In this document: in pieces, positions 42,301 to 54,277 of the stretch
Position numbering within the stretch: position 1 is the stretch's first letter
How the letters are laid out: each line of letters starts with the position of its first letter
NCBI RefSeq assembly: GCF_032854445.1
Contig: NC_088300.1
Location: 13,359,191-13,423,190 of the forward strand
Length of the DNA stretch: 64,000 nt
Reading direction: 5' to 3'
Source of the DNA: Liolophura sinensis
Lineage: Eukaryota > Mollusca > Polyplacophora > Chitonida > Chitonidae
Made by a program: the position numbers and the translations under genes
Notes under the pieces: generated by a model
What the model was told of the DNA's origin: nothing
Databases searched by the model: none
Seen by the model: only the letters and a program-made list of their open reading frames with translations

Positions 42301-42660
42301 CAATAATGCTCGATGACTGACAACATTTACTCTTACAATGGCTAATTCTTCAAATGTCTAAAGTATTCAGAAAAAATTATTTAAATGTATGCTTTAAAAG
42401 AAATACTCACTGAATCAAAACAAACGATGCTAAAACTGTGGCTCACTAAAATGACTACACTCTTAATATACAATATTACATACAGGCAATTGTCGAGGAG
42501 TCATTAGGTGTGTTTATATATACTGGGCCTTCTTACGGCAAGTCGAGTCCACTAAAGTATCATGCCAAAGAAAACAGATATGACACTCCACCAAGTGAAA
42601 TTACACTCACACCGGCCAATCAGTCGTGTTTCCTTGTTGCAACCTTTCAGTGCTAACCCA

Positions 42661-42846
42661 GGTGTCTCTCACCAATGCAATTGCTGTGAATTCATTTCCA
42701 GTTCATGCTGTCGAAAGGTTTATCATAAGGCTGCGGAGGATCGTGGATTACCCCCCGGGCCCTGCCCGTTTTCCTCCAACCATAATACTAGCCGCCGTCG
42801 TATAAGTGAAACATTCTTCAGTACCGCGTAAAGTATATGTCAAATG
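42661..42846 (+). mobile_element. SINE family B copy, diverged
   Basis: Plus orientation. It contains ctctcaccaatgcaattgct, the central gcggaggatcgtgg block and gtcgtataagtgaaacattc, and ends near cagtaccgcgtaaag. Confidence 0.75.
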
Positions 42847-43080
42847 AAAGACCATTACACACTGTCCATAAAAATACCTCGATTTATTTTTTAGAATTTC
42901 TAAACTTAGAGCACTTTACAAATTACAAGAGACACCATACATATCAAATGAATACTTTACGGGAAACTTGAGAATAATTGATCAGCGCTTGCAGAAAACC
43001 CCTGACCTCGAGTGTCATATTAAACAGGTTTTCAACATATCCTGTTGAATAACATAGCGGGCTATATTGATAAACATATA

Positions 43081-44578
43081 CAGTCCTGGAAAAAAGTTTG
43101 GAATATTGGTGAATTTCACACCATCTCCACGAAGAGCGTGGTTCGTTGCGTTCAGGTCAATAATCTGTCGATTGGTTTCACTTGGACTAGTCTCTATGAT
43201 GCATTATCAATAGTTTCCTCAAACCAAAACATTTCTAAATGTTATAGGAGACGAGTTTTTCACGATATTCTGAAAGCGCCCCAAACAAGTGCAGAAATTC
43301 AGTGAAACCCATGTATTTTATTACGAGCTGTAACTTTTATTTGATTGGAGATATGTCTACAATACTTGGTAAGTTAAATATGCAAAACACTAACAATACA
43401 GAAAATTGATTTAGTACTTGGTGTGCCCACCCCTCGCATTGTACAATGCGCGCACACGTCTTGGCATACTGGCAACTAAGGAAGTCAAAGTTTCTTCTGG
43501 TATATCTCTCCAGCAAGTGAGCACAGCACGAGTTAGTTCAGCCACGTTCGTTGGGGCTTCATCCAGGTTATTCAACCCACGGGAAACTTCCGCCCACAAG
43601 TTCTCAATTGGGTTCATATCCGGTGAAATGGCTGGCCACTGCATGTGCTCAACACCCTCCTGTTCCAGAAAATTCCATATCAGTTCGGTCCGGTGCGGCG
43701 TGGCGTTGTCGTCCTAATACACAAAGTTTGCCCTGAATTGTTGCCGAGCAAATGGGAGCATTATCGTTTCCAGAATCCGTTTATATTGGTGCTGGTTCAT
43801 GTGTCCATCCAAGACGTGCAGGTCGCATTTACCAGTGCTATGAAAAGCACCCCAGACGGTGACCCCACCGCCCCCGCCTTGGACTCTGGGCATGATGCAA
43901 TCTTCGTTCAGAGCCTCGTGAGCCTGACGACGCACCATCACACGGCCATCTTCCCGGTAGACGACAAAACGAGACTCATCACTGAATATCACGTGTCGCC
44001 AGTGTCCCACCTGCCAGTTCAGGTGTTCCCGCGCCCAGGATAAGCGTGCCTGGCGGTGTCGACGCTGTAGCAAAGCCTTCCTCTTAGGCCTCCTTACCAA
44101 ATACCCAGCAGTCAACAGTCTGGATCGCACTAAGCGGCTTGACACAGGAGTATTGGTAAATCTCATCCAGTCAGCGCGTATCTGGTTGGAACTCTTCGTA
44201 CGGCCATTGCGGCAAAGTCTCACCAGATACCGGTCCTCTCTCTCGGTGGTCTTTCGTGGCCGACCAGACCTCGGTCTAGGCGTCGGGACACCCGTCTATC
44301 GGTGTCGCTTAAAGATTTTGGAGACGGCTCCCTGAGTGACACCAAGAGCTGCTGCAATGTCCTTCTGTTTTGCTCCAGCCAGGCTCATACCAAAGATACG
44401 GTTGCAGACTGCAGCACTCAGTTGACGTCTCATGATCACAGCAGTATTGTTGGAAACACTCTGGAGCACTGGCATGCCTTAACCGAGCTTTTATAAGAGT
44501 TACAAGGTTAAATTATAATCATGTCTGCGTACATGACTTTTTCACTGAGAAATGGATGGTCATGCTTTGTCCCAACTG
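43081..44578 (-). mobile_element. Tc1/mariner element, 1.5 kb, TA-flanked
   Basis: TA dinucleotides flank it (43079-43080 and 44579-44580). The ends are imperfect inverted repeats: cagtcctggaaaaaag on the left and cagttgggacaaag on the right when read inward. It contains one transposase frame on the minus strand and has inserted into repeat copy 3. Size, TA target and end sequence fit the Tc1 group. Confidence 0.9.
43411..44433 (-). pseudogene. Tc1 transposase (DD34E) with two nonsense codons
   Basis: From ATG 44433-44431 to the stop at 43413-43411 there are 341 codons in a single frame, the usual Tc1 length, broken only by TAG at 44298-44296 (codon 46) and 43713-43711. The N-terminal helix-turn-helix is visible (MRRQLSAAVCNRIFGMSLAG, KDIAAALGVTQGAVSKIFK), followed by a second DNA-binding part (TPRPRSGRPRKTTEREDRYL). 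The catalytic D lies in VIFSDESRF, the second in DDNATPHRT and the E in NPIENLWAEV, with 34 residues between the last two. Both stops fall in otherwise conserved stretches, so the copy is inactive but young. It would cut and paste DNA at TA sites in the nucleus. Confidence 0.92.
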
Positions 44579-47070
44579 TAATTTTGCTCAGGTGACACAA
44601 GCAATAATGGTGTGTATGAGCTGAAAGGGGACATAATCCACTACATTTTCCACCCAAACAAGAATGTGTGCGTTCAATGTAAGGCGCACAAAAGTATGTT
44701 TCTGGTAAATGCTATCATCAGTGAAAACAATATTACAGACGTTGTTGTAATGCTTAATAGTCAGTTAATACATGGCGCCAAAATGAGGGCACGTTCTCGC
44801 CCAAGCCTGGTAATGGTTGTTGTCGAAGATTATTCATCCAACACATGTACAGATTTTCCGCAAAACTATCGACTGTGTTAATTCATGCTGTGACACTGGG
44901 ATGACGAAAACTCACATAATATGTTCTGTGTCCTGCTATTGCTCGTCTCTACAGAAATATGCATATAGAAGATTTACAGATGATTTACAAGATGATTGTC
45001 TGTATGTTTCTGGCCACCTTTTTTGTGAATGACACTCTCTTCTGGGTATAAGGTATGGTAAATGTATGTAATGCCATGTCAAATTATGAATTAAAAAGAA
45101 TTTCCAAATATGCTTATACACTTGCACTTCTTGACTTCTTGGCAAGCAATCATGGAAAATAACCTGTATCCCATAAATTCATTAAAAATGACGTGAAAAA
45201 CAAATCACGACCAGAAACACATTTTTTAATAACAAAACGCCTTAAGAGAGTGTTTATAAGAACCCGTACCTTTGCCGAAGACACAAATGCCCATGACGTT
45301 GTCATAGATACTGATTAATGACCCCCGAAAACATGGAATCTTGTCATTTGTCAATAACATTCATGTCTCAGATTTCTTACATTAAGAGAACGGCGTAAAA
45401 AAAAATCAAATACACCAATCAAATATGTGAATACAGCGAAGCAAAACAACAAAATTTATGCAATATTTATAAATATACAAGTGTAATTAAAGCGATTGTG
45501 TGTTTTCCTCAATGTTAAAGAGGCTATAACAAACCAATATGTTTCAGATGTATATAGGCAAATATGCACAAAACACATAGTCTATGGACAGCATAGCTGT
45601 GTAGCACTATTACGTTATATAACGGCATATGTTGCTAACGCATACATGTAATGGTTAACATTACAATTCGATCATTAGCGAACGCTTGGTCTATAGCATA
45701 TAGTCCAGTGATGTCATCTACAACTATCCCAGCAGATTCCTGGTGCCATGGTGGAAAAAATAAAAACAGCCAGTTAATAGAGCCTTCCCTTCATTTACGG
45801 AAACTGCCAGCGGATATGTGTGTGAGGAGACAGGGGCGTAGGACAGGGTGTGTTATCAAAAGGCGGTGTCTGCACATCACACCAAAATGCCAGCGTACAC
45901 CTCAGGCCACGTGCTGGATCCGCACATAACAACCGCCAGCATGTCGTGTCTCTTTATTTCACATTTTCTAACATTACAAAAGCCACCACTGGATTAAAGG
46001 ATTTTGTTTTTACCTGTATTCATTAATTTCCAACCGTCTATCCGGATGGCGGATAAGATATCCTCATCATCTTGCTGAAAATAACGAGCATGGCTGTGAC
46101 CTCAGAATGGTTAGATATCAACACTATATGGTTAGCTGGATTAGTAGCATGAGGATGATGACAACTGGAGCCAGTTGCTCATTCAGCATCTGAACGCCTA
46201 TGCGACAGGGTGTGGAGTCAACAGCTTCTGCACGATAAAATGTGCTTATCAAAGCTAGTAGCTTTGTTATTACCTCTCTTATTTCTACTCACTGATGAGC
46301 AGTGTTTCTTCTGTTTGCATTTCGAATCAAGGGCAATAAAATCAAATTAATACTACTTGAGCATAGTCTTAAATATGTCCTCCGTAACATCGTCTCTACG
46401 CATTATTTTGCTGGTGGGGTAAGGATTTACCGATGCCACATTTCAGAGTGGAGACACATTCTAAACAGTCATCTGTAATACCTTGCCAGGAGATGTGTGA
46501 TTGTCGACTACCGTGGTAGATGATATCTTTGTCGTTTTCGGTGCAGTTTAGCCCTAAGCCAAAACAACACCTCATTTTCTTAAAGAACTGCTGTAAAAAA
46601 ATAACCACCCAACTTTACATTCTCCGTGCAAGATCCATCATTGAGTTCGTTACTTTTTATGATTAACGCGTCATTGCACATAGAAAATGACTGGTGGCCT
46701 AATGCCATCAAATTCGGGAGATCCGTGATTATACTCGGGTTGGGTAATACCAAAAGATTTAAAAACGGTATTCGCTACCTCGTTTGGCACTCAGCACTGA
46801 GAAGTTAGAGCAAGAAAACATGACTGGTTCACCCAGTGTCATGAATAATGTGACTGGGTGGCGTGTCATCTCTGGTGTCTTCGGCATGAAACTTCAGTGA
46901 TGGCAGTACTCTGGCGCGGTGCCACAAGAAGGCACATTATATGTACACTATGACTTCTCGTCGTTAAGTACCACGTTAAACCCCAAGTATACATACATGC
47001 ATATACATATACACATACAAAATATCCACATGTAACGTGTTTTTTTTTTCCGCGAATACATAGCTCACCA

Positions 47071-47158
47071 GTAGGAAGGTCTGCAAGCAACCGTCGTATT
47101 AGTGAAATATTCTTGAGTACGGAGTATGCAGTCAAACAAATAAATAAACATATAAATA
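47071..47158 (+). mobile_element. SINE family B fragment with internal deletion
   Basis: Gtaggaaggtctgcaagcaa joins directly to gtcgtattagtgaaatattc, then gagtacggagtatgcagtca and an (AAAT)n-like tail. The middle of the central block is lost. Confidence 0.6.
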
Positions 47159-47214
47159 CAGTTCACCCAGTGAGCCTGACAATTGAAGAAACTTTCGGTT
47201 CGATTTCTGGTGAA

Positions 47215-48780
47215 AATCTTTGAGCACTTTACAAATTACAAGAGACAGGAGATACATCAAACGAATTCTTCAGGGGAAACTTAAGTATATTTCACCACCG
47301 CAAGTAGAAAAATCAGTCGTCACATTAACGCGGTTCTCCGCGTAATTAGAACTGGTTAGATTTACGTGTAAGATGAGTCGTAATAAAACAAGTACGCCAA
47401 AAATCAGATCATTAAGATATATAGTAATTACGCGTAAGAGACTGGATATAATGTTTAATGGTCAGTCTCTAATTAGTGCCTAAAGGAATCGGTTATGCCA
47501 TGTGCTCTATAAAAAAATGGTACCAGCAACCTGCCGATGGGCGTGGGTTTCCCCGGGGCTCCGGCCGGTTCCTCCCACCATTATGCTGGCCGCCGTTGTA
47601 TAAGTGAAATATTATTGAGGACGGCGTAAATCGCCATTTAAATAAATAAATTTTATAATATAAATGGAGGTATCACTTGAATGCAAGTCGCAATGTGTAA
47701 ATTCTTGTCTAAAATAAACTTGCCCGCGGGCTTTTAACATTAAGAGCATTCTGGAAATAATGGCATGCAATTATGGGATACAACCTGAATCCAACAGATT
47801 CTTTAATAATCTACGTGAGAAAGAAATCACCTTTATAAGCACTAATAACACGTGTTGAAGAAATGACTAAAAACGAGAATCTTGCCCAGAGCAACAATGC
47901 TAATGACGTTGTCATAGAAATTTATGAATAGCCCCCGAAACTGAATCGTGTAAGAGAGCTATCTGTATGTTTCAGAAGTTTTTTTCGTTCAAACTGTGTC
48001 CTGTACTCTTTGGTAAATATATTGGCTTGAGAAAGAAAAAGACAGCTACAACGAAATGGATGCAAAAATGGCCTAGGTATAATTTTGGTCTTCGTGTGTT
48101 TCCTTACATACTCAGTAGGTTAGAGATTCATATTATCACATATCAGCAAACAAATAGCAGCATATTTTTAGTTTTCAAGGACAGCAGAAACCTTGTCATA
48201 TTAACTCATTTGTTTTTTGGATCATTTCGAAACAACCGGGACTACAATGATTAAAACTGTTTTTCTTCCAGTATTACAGCATTATCGCCGTTGGGGAAGG
48301 GTGTCAATTTAATATCACGTGGTGATCACCCCCAAATACGCATATCAGAGAGCAGTAGGTCTGAAGTATATAATTTAGTGATAGTACAGCTATACCAGGA
48401 GATTCCCTCTTCAGCCCGTGGACATCCCGGTAACATGTTGGAAACATAAGGACACCCGGTTAATTGAACCGTTCCTACCTTTACGGAAACTGCCAGCGGA
48501 TATGTGTTTGAGATAGGGACGTATCTCGAAAGGCTGTGTTATCAACAGCCGGTGTCTGCCTGTCACAACGAAATGCCAGCATACACCTCAGGCGACGTAG
48601 TGGATCCGTACATAACAACCGCTAACCTGTCCTGTCTCTTTATTTCACATTTTCTTACATTACAGAAGCCGCCATTGGCTTAAAGCATCTTGTTTTTCTC
48701 CATGCTTGTTAATCCTAATATCCGTCACCGTCTAGCACGCGTTAATAACAAGAGTACTTGTGTCCTAACAGCATGATGGA
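47215..48780 (+). repeat. Direct copy 4 of the repeat family
   Basis: Blocks at 47220-47340 (match 42900-43030), 47700-47950 (match 45140-45350 and 39410-39630), 48460-48680 (match 45790-45990) and 48720-48850 are in the same order as in copies 1-3. A SINE fragment interrupts it. Confidence 0.65.
47521..47650 (+). mobile_element. SINE family B, 5'-truncated
   Basis: It starts inside the central block (cagcaacctgccgatgg), continues through cctcccaccattatgctgg and gtataagtgaaatattattg, and ends ggacggcgtaaatcgcc with an AAAT tail. Confidence 0.78.
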
Positions 48781-48823
48781 GTGAGTGATTTAGTGCTTGG
48801 GGTTTAACGTCGTACTCAGCATG
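48781..48823 (-). mobile_element. SINE family A 3'-end fragment
   Basis: Gtgagtgatttagtgcttgg and ggtttaacgtcgtactcagc match the reverse complement of the family A tail. It is followed at once by a repeated copy of the flanking agcatgatggag, which suggests a short truncated insertion with a TSD. Confidence 0.6.
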
Positions 48824-49112
48824 ATGGAGATATCGGCACTATATGGCGGGCTGTATGCGAGTATCCTATATAAAGGGCGACAAATGGAACCAGTGGGAGT
48901 TTCAACAACTGAACGCTGATTTTACGGGACAACGAGTTTTATCACTGGCTCACTTATTCCTACAGGGCAATAATCTGCACCCACCATCTCTTTGAAGGCA
49001 AAGAGAATTACCACTGGTTGATCACACATTTTCTTTAAAGTCGGACTTTAATGAAGTTCGGGGTATCTTTTCTCACGTAATGGCATCCTGTGTCTTGTGA
49101 GTAATACCAATT

Positions 49113-49467
49113 GTGTACGCTGGCCCCGATATCATAGTTGGTAGAGCGTCCGCTTCGGGAGCGATAGATCCAGGGTCACAGTTACACCTAAGACCAAGCA
49201 AGAAGTTGTATCTTCTTCACTTGGCGTTCAGCATGAAGGGGATAGTGCAACGACTGGTTGACCCGTATCAGTATAATGGGTCTGGCGGGCCGCTTACTTG
49301 CCTTCGGTAAGGTGTCTCAGTGTCTAGCAGCACTAGATGAAAGGGCGGTGGAAATTCGCCCTGCAACAAGGAGGCACATCACATGCACTCAAAGGATTGC
49401 TTCGTCATCACATGACTGAATAATTGTTAAGTACGACGTTAAACTCCAAGCACTCACTCCCTCACTC
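49113..49467 (+). mobile_element. SINE family A, full-length, plus orientation
   Basis: It starts near gtacgctggccccgatatca with agttggtagagcgtccgctt (A-box region) and ends acgacgttaaactccaagca then CACTCC/CACT repeats. The short repeat accaatt flanks it (49106-49112 and 49468-49474). Confidence 0.83.
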
Positions 49468-49482
49468 ACCAATTATCTATAG

Positions 49483-49815
49483 AGTAAGTGAGTGCTTAGG
49501 TTTTAACCTCATTCATAACAATTTTTCAGTCGTAAGACGAAGGAGTCCTTAGAGTGCAAGTGATCTTCTTTTCACCTTTCATCTAGTGCTGCTTCACTGA
49601 AGGGCTTACTTGCCAAAGGCAAGTAAGCCGACCCACTCGAGCCATTATACTGATACTGGTCAAGCAGCCGTTGTACTATCCCCTTAATGCTGAACGCCAA
49701 GCGAGGAAATTAGAACTTTCACTTTTAAGGTCCAAGGTGTGACCCGACCCAGTATTGGCCCTGAACCTACCTTCCCCGAAGCGGACGCTCTACCAACTGA
49801 GCCATCGGGGCCGGT
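49483..49815 (-). mobile_element. SINE family A, full-length, minus orientation
   Basis: It is the mirror of the preceding copy. The tRNA-like head is at the right (ctaccaactgagccatcggg). The near-identical 12-bp repeats aattatctatag (49471-49482) and aattgtctgtag (49816-49827) flank it. It inserted next to the earlier copy. Confidence 0.83.
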
Positions 49816-49827
49816 AATTGTCTGTAG

Positions 49828-51066
49828 ATATATAATCGAAAAAAAGCCATACGTGAACCACGGACTTCATGGCTTAGACCAGAATTCAGGCGGGAGAGGT
49901 TCTCCAATGATCATCTGCACAGTCAAGCTCATTTAGCTACACGTATAACTTCACATAGCAAAATTAGTGGTTGCACAACCATTGAGTTTGCTGTATTTAC
50001 TCGATATATGACATCAGCTATGATATATGTCATTATACCATTTTTTTCAATTTAAAACTGCCACTCGCAGACCAGGGTAGAGTCATGTTTAGTTTGGTAT
50101 ATTCTCCAGTCTGCTAGAACTTGGAACCCTATTGAGCGTCATTAAAGATATGACGTTTCATGCCAAATTTGATATTTCTTTTGTTTGGAGTTACATCACA
50201 CCACAGCATTTTCAATACCTTGTTGTGCAAGATAAGACATGGCGCCCCCCTCTGCCGACGGGTCAGTACCAATTTGACCAAGTTAGTGGCGAACTGCCAC
50301 GTGTGATATAACCCATTCTAATTGGTGCAAGGCAAGTTTTCATCGAACTTCATGCAAGACCACACCATCGTGGACCGTTTCCTGTCACCCTGTCACCAAG
50401 AACAATGAAGGATGCAACATCTTGAAATTTCTCTGCCCGAGAATGAGATCGTATTTCTTTAGTTTGGATTTTCCGCTATACTCCCTTATGATCTTAATTC
50501 CAACTGTAAACATATGATGTATTACGGTAACCATATGATGTATTACAGTAAAACTGAAATGCATTACGTCAGTATTTCAATTGGTCAAGAGAATGTTGAA
50601 GATGAGAAAAATGGAAACAGGTTGCTATAGCAGCCCGACGAATCCTAAGATATGATCAACTCTATATACTCACTTCGATGAGATTGCAAAGCAAACAATT
50701 TACGCCATGTTGATTTCCCATGAGTTCCCGTGAAGAGTCAAGTCGCATGCTCCACAATCTCAAATTTAATTTGCACAATTATGCAGTTCATTGGTCACGA
50801 ACAGTTCATACAGTGAAAGTACCTTTTGTTTGACTACAATAATCGATTCCTCTCGTAATTATACACTAATCGTAAGCATAACTCTCTAAAAAAAAGTACG
50901 CTCGGACAATCGACTCGGTTAAAAAAGCCTCCAAAGCTGCGTAAGTCACCCGAACCTCGACCTGTAATGCACCAAAAACTTGACGCGTGTCACAAATTCA
51001 CGTAGCGGAAGCAAACATCTCAATGACGTGCATTCATTTTATCCAATCATGCATGCCGATTAATAA
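49828..51066. other. No recognisable gene
   Basis: A 21-bp near-duplicate (accatatgatgtattac, at about 50512 and 50534) is the only structure noticed. Confidence 0.45.
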
Positions 51067-51790
51067 TTGCACATGTATGTTATATGTGCATGATCATTGC
51101 ACATGTATGTTGTATATGCATGCCGATTGTACATGTATGTTGTCTGTGCGTGCCGATTATTAACTGTACATGTATTTTGTATGTGCATGCCGATCACACA
51201 TGCATGTTGTATGTACATGCCGATTGTACATGTATCTTGTATGGGCATGCTGATTGTACATGTATGTTGTATGTGCATGTCGATTGCAGGTTGTACGTAC
51301 ATGTCGATTTTAGGTTGCAGGTGGATGCCGATTGTAGATTGTATATGCAAGCCGATTGCAGGTTATATGTGCATGCCGATTGTACGTGTACGTTGTATAT
51401 ACATGTTGATTGTACATGTATGTTGTAAGTGCATGTCGATTGTAGGTTGTACGTACATGCCGATTTTAGGTTGTACGTCAGTTGTAGGTTCTGAGTGCAT
51501 GCCGATTATAAGTTGTATGTGCATGCCGATTGTACGTGTACGTTGTATATACATGTTGATTGTACATGTATGTTGTAAGTGCATGTCGATTGTAGGTTGT
51601 ACGTACATGCCGATTTTAGGTTGTACGTCAGTTGTAGGTTCTGAGTGCATGCCGATTATAAGTTGTATGTGCAAGCCGATTGCAGGTTGTATGTGCATGC
51701 CAATTGCAGGTTGTATGTGTATGCCAATTGCAGGTTGCAGGTTGTATGTGCATGCCAATTGCAGGTTGTATGTGCAGGCCGATTTCTACA
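51067..51790. repeat. 30-bp satellite-like array with 150-bp higher-order unit
   Basis: Units resemble gtacatgtatgttgtatgtg followed by catgccgatt. From 51381 a five-unit block of 150 bp is repeated almost exactly at 51531. The 259-residue plus-strand frame across the array (51097-51876) and the minus-strand frames are repeat artefacts rich in C, M and I, or in H, M and I. Confidence 0.93.
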
Positions 51791-52956
51791 TTGAGACATT
51801 GAAGATTAAGCCTAGCCAGTCTTGTAATAACAGGGAGATAACTCCAAGGAACCAAGAACTTGCTGCAAGAATCTGATTTTTCCCCTTGATTTTCTTTCCA
51901 TGACAGTCTGTGAGTTTTCCGCCCCCGAGATGTCCTCACCCGGCTAATTTACTAATGGACGGGGGATGCTTACGATACGTTTATATAAATAAGATCCCGT
52001 GTAAGAAACGTTGCCTACAACATTTACTGATTGTTTTTGCCAGGCAGAAAAGCGGGCATAGACAGGAAAATACACGTCTCCATCTCATACTGTAAATGAC
52101 AGACCTCCTTAGCCCGCCAAAAAAATACGTGTTAGCACATGTTATACAATAGTATTAGAGTAATGCAACACCCACTGTGTAATGCAAAACCCACTATGTA
52201 ATGCAACAAGGCATTCAAACAAGACCGGCAGTTCGCGTGATTGAGTAGTCCGGAAAACTGCATAATGTTCAACTGAGTGATACGTTCAAATACTCAGCTC
52301 TAAAGCAAAATAAAGTAGAGTTACACTGTCATACACAGATGTAATTCTCTAATTAAATAGTGCTAAGATCTCGCCATTAAACCAACAAGAAAGACCAAAA
52401 CTATTATACTGTCACAAATATCACTATTTATCATATGTATACAGGTCACAGAGCAGTGACTGTATGCAGTAAATAGTTGCGATCCTAAAAAAACGTTGTT
52501 GAGGACAGTGGTCTATGATATGCAAACCGCGAACTGCATTTGGCAACCCGTGTACAGTGGGTGCAGAGCAACTGCAAACCCGTGAATGGCTGAGCAATTG
52601 TTCAGCTATGGTGGTAAAACAAATTCTTTGTGGGCATATCGAGCACCAACTCGCTGGAGTGGCCTTTTTTCTGCAAATCGTTACTCATGATTGGCAATCT
52701 GCGCACTGTGAGTGGCGGCCACAATCTCGTGCCTATGCTGGTGGTTTAACCATTCAGTTGAGGTTCAGGGAGGCACACGCGTCGGACAGGGTCATCATGG
52801 TCAGAGGCTCCCAGTACTAATAGTAATATAGATGTGGAAACGAAGCCTAAACAATAGATACTCCATAAATAGCTATAGAGACAATAAGCTCCTCTAGATA
52901 GGTGTTTGCATAAGAAACTGAATAGCTACATAGGGGGCTTATAGAAATGTTGTGAC
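51791..52956. other. No recognisable gene
   Basis: A short triplication of gtaatgcaacacccact-like text lies at 52161-52210. The 101-residue frame at 52515-52820 has no recognisable domain. Confidence 0.45.
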
Positions 52957-53070
52957 AGCAACCTGCGCATGGTCGTGGGTTCACTGCCTGGTTTCCTCCC
53001 ACCATAATGCTGGCCGCCCTGGTGAGATATTCTTGAGTATGGCGTAATACACCAATCAAATAAACAAATA
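52957..53070 (+). mobile_element. SINE family B, 5'-truncated
   Basis: It includes agcaacctgcgcatggtcgt, cctcccaccataatgctggc and gagtatggcgtaatacacca, with an (AAAC/AAAT) tail. Confidence 0.78.
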
Positions 53071-54119
53071 GCCCTCTAAACCCCAAAAATGCTGACGAAT
53101 CTGGCAAAGTTGGAACATGATTATCAATACCATTCTCTACATCTAGAAAAAGTAAATTTGGCTAAGTCCATAAATCTCGAACAAGAAATTGTAGCCAGCA
53201 TTGAGGGCTGCCTGGAGAAGATGTGTTTACTCGAGAAAACAAAGTAAAGTTTATGTAACTGGTCAACTTTTTACTTTCAAAGTCTACCAATCAAAATGAC
53301 AAAAAAACCATTCACAATGCCAATAAAACTATTTAAAAACCAATGAAAAAAGTTCCATTTTCCATCATTAGGTCCTATGCAGATGTAAACACCTTCCATG
53401 ATCTCTTAAATATGAGAGAGAAAAAATATATTAAAAAAAACATAACATTCTATCACTGTATTCAGAAGCTAAAAAGAAGCCTTACCTTCCATCCGAGTAT
53501 TTACACACAATACCCTATACTAAGGAACTAAAAAAAGGCTTAAACTTCAAGCCACATATGACAGCCCATTGTACTGGAGTTAAAATAAAAAGCTTAACCT
53601 TCAATTCATTCAGGAGAGCCCATTATACAGGAGCAGAAAAAAAAAGCTTAACAGGAAACCAAAACCAACACTGACCTTGACGAAGCTTTAAGTAATTATC
53701 AGTTTTCAAAAGGATAGTGTAATAAAAAAAATATATGAATTACGTGTCATGTAACAACATGCATTATCGCAGGTATATAAGCCTTATTCTAAGCCATAAC
53801 ATGGCTGATATAATTCATTACAGAACTCGGTGACAAATTTTATTAAATCACCTAGTAATTTTTATTTTTACGTTTACGTGGTCATGTTTTAATACATAAC
53901 AGACAATTTTATTACGTGATGTGGTGGGTATTACATTACTGTGTTCTCATGACACAGTATAACCAGGCGTATACAAGATTGTCAGCATCATGCCGTTAAC
54001 CATACGGCATCCAAATGTTTGTCACACATACGTTTAACTGTGCTGTCCTGGTTTTGACAGTTAAATCTCAGGGAAAAAGAAACGCTAAGAATGGCAGTTA
54101 AAAGTAAACCAGATTAAAA

Positions 54120-54277
54120 TTGATTTATTTGTCTAATTGGTGTTTGACACCGTACTCTTGCAATAATACATGTACTTCACTTTAATGAACGACGGCGGTC
54201 AACATCATGGTGGGAGGAAACGGGACAGGGGCTGGAGAAGATTAAAACTGAACTCCTTGACACGTCATGGTTGCATT
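54120..54277 (-). mobile_element. SINE family B, diverged, minus orientation
   Basis: Ttgatttatttgtctaattg, gtgtttgacaccgtactctt and gaacgacggcggtcaacatc match the reverse complement of the family end. The tRNA-side half is degraded. Confidence 0.7.

Larger units (their letters stand above)
40980..46640 (+). repeat. Further direct copies of the repeat family (copy 3)
   Basis: Shared blocks: 40990-41330, 42895-43060, 45060-45360, 45740-46250 and 46440-46640. The string ctttatttcacattttct occurs at 41104, 45952 and 48638 (the last with one change further on), and ggaaactgccagcggatatg at 45799 and 48485. The copy is split by a Tc1 element and contains two SINEs. Confidence 0.65.

Noticed and set aside
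51097-51876. 259-residue open frame, longest in the window
   Set aside because: It reads straight through the 30-bp satellite. The composition is repeat-driven, and opposing frames are equally long.
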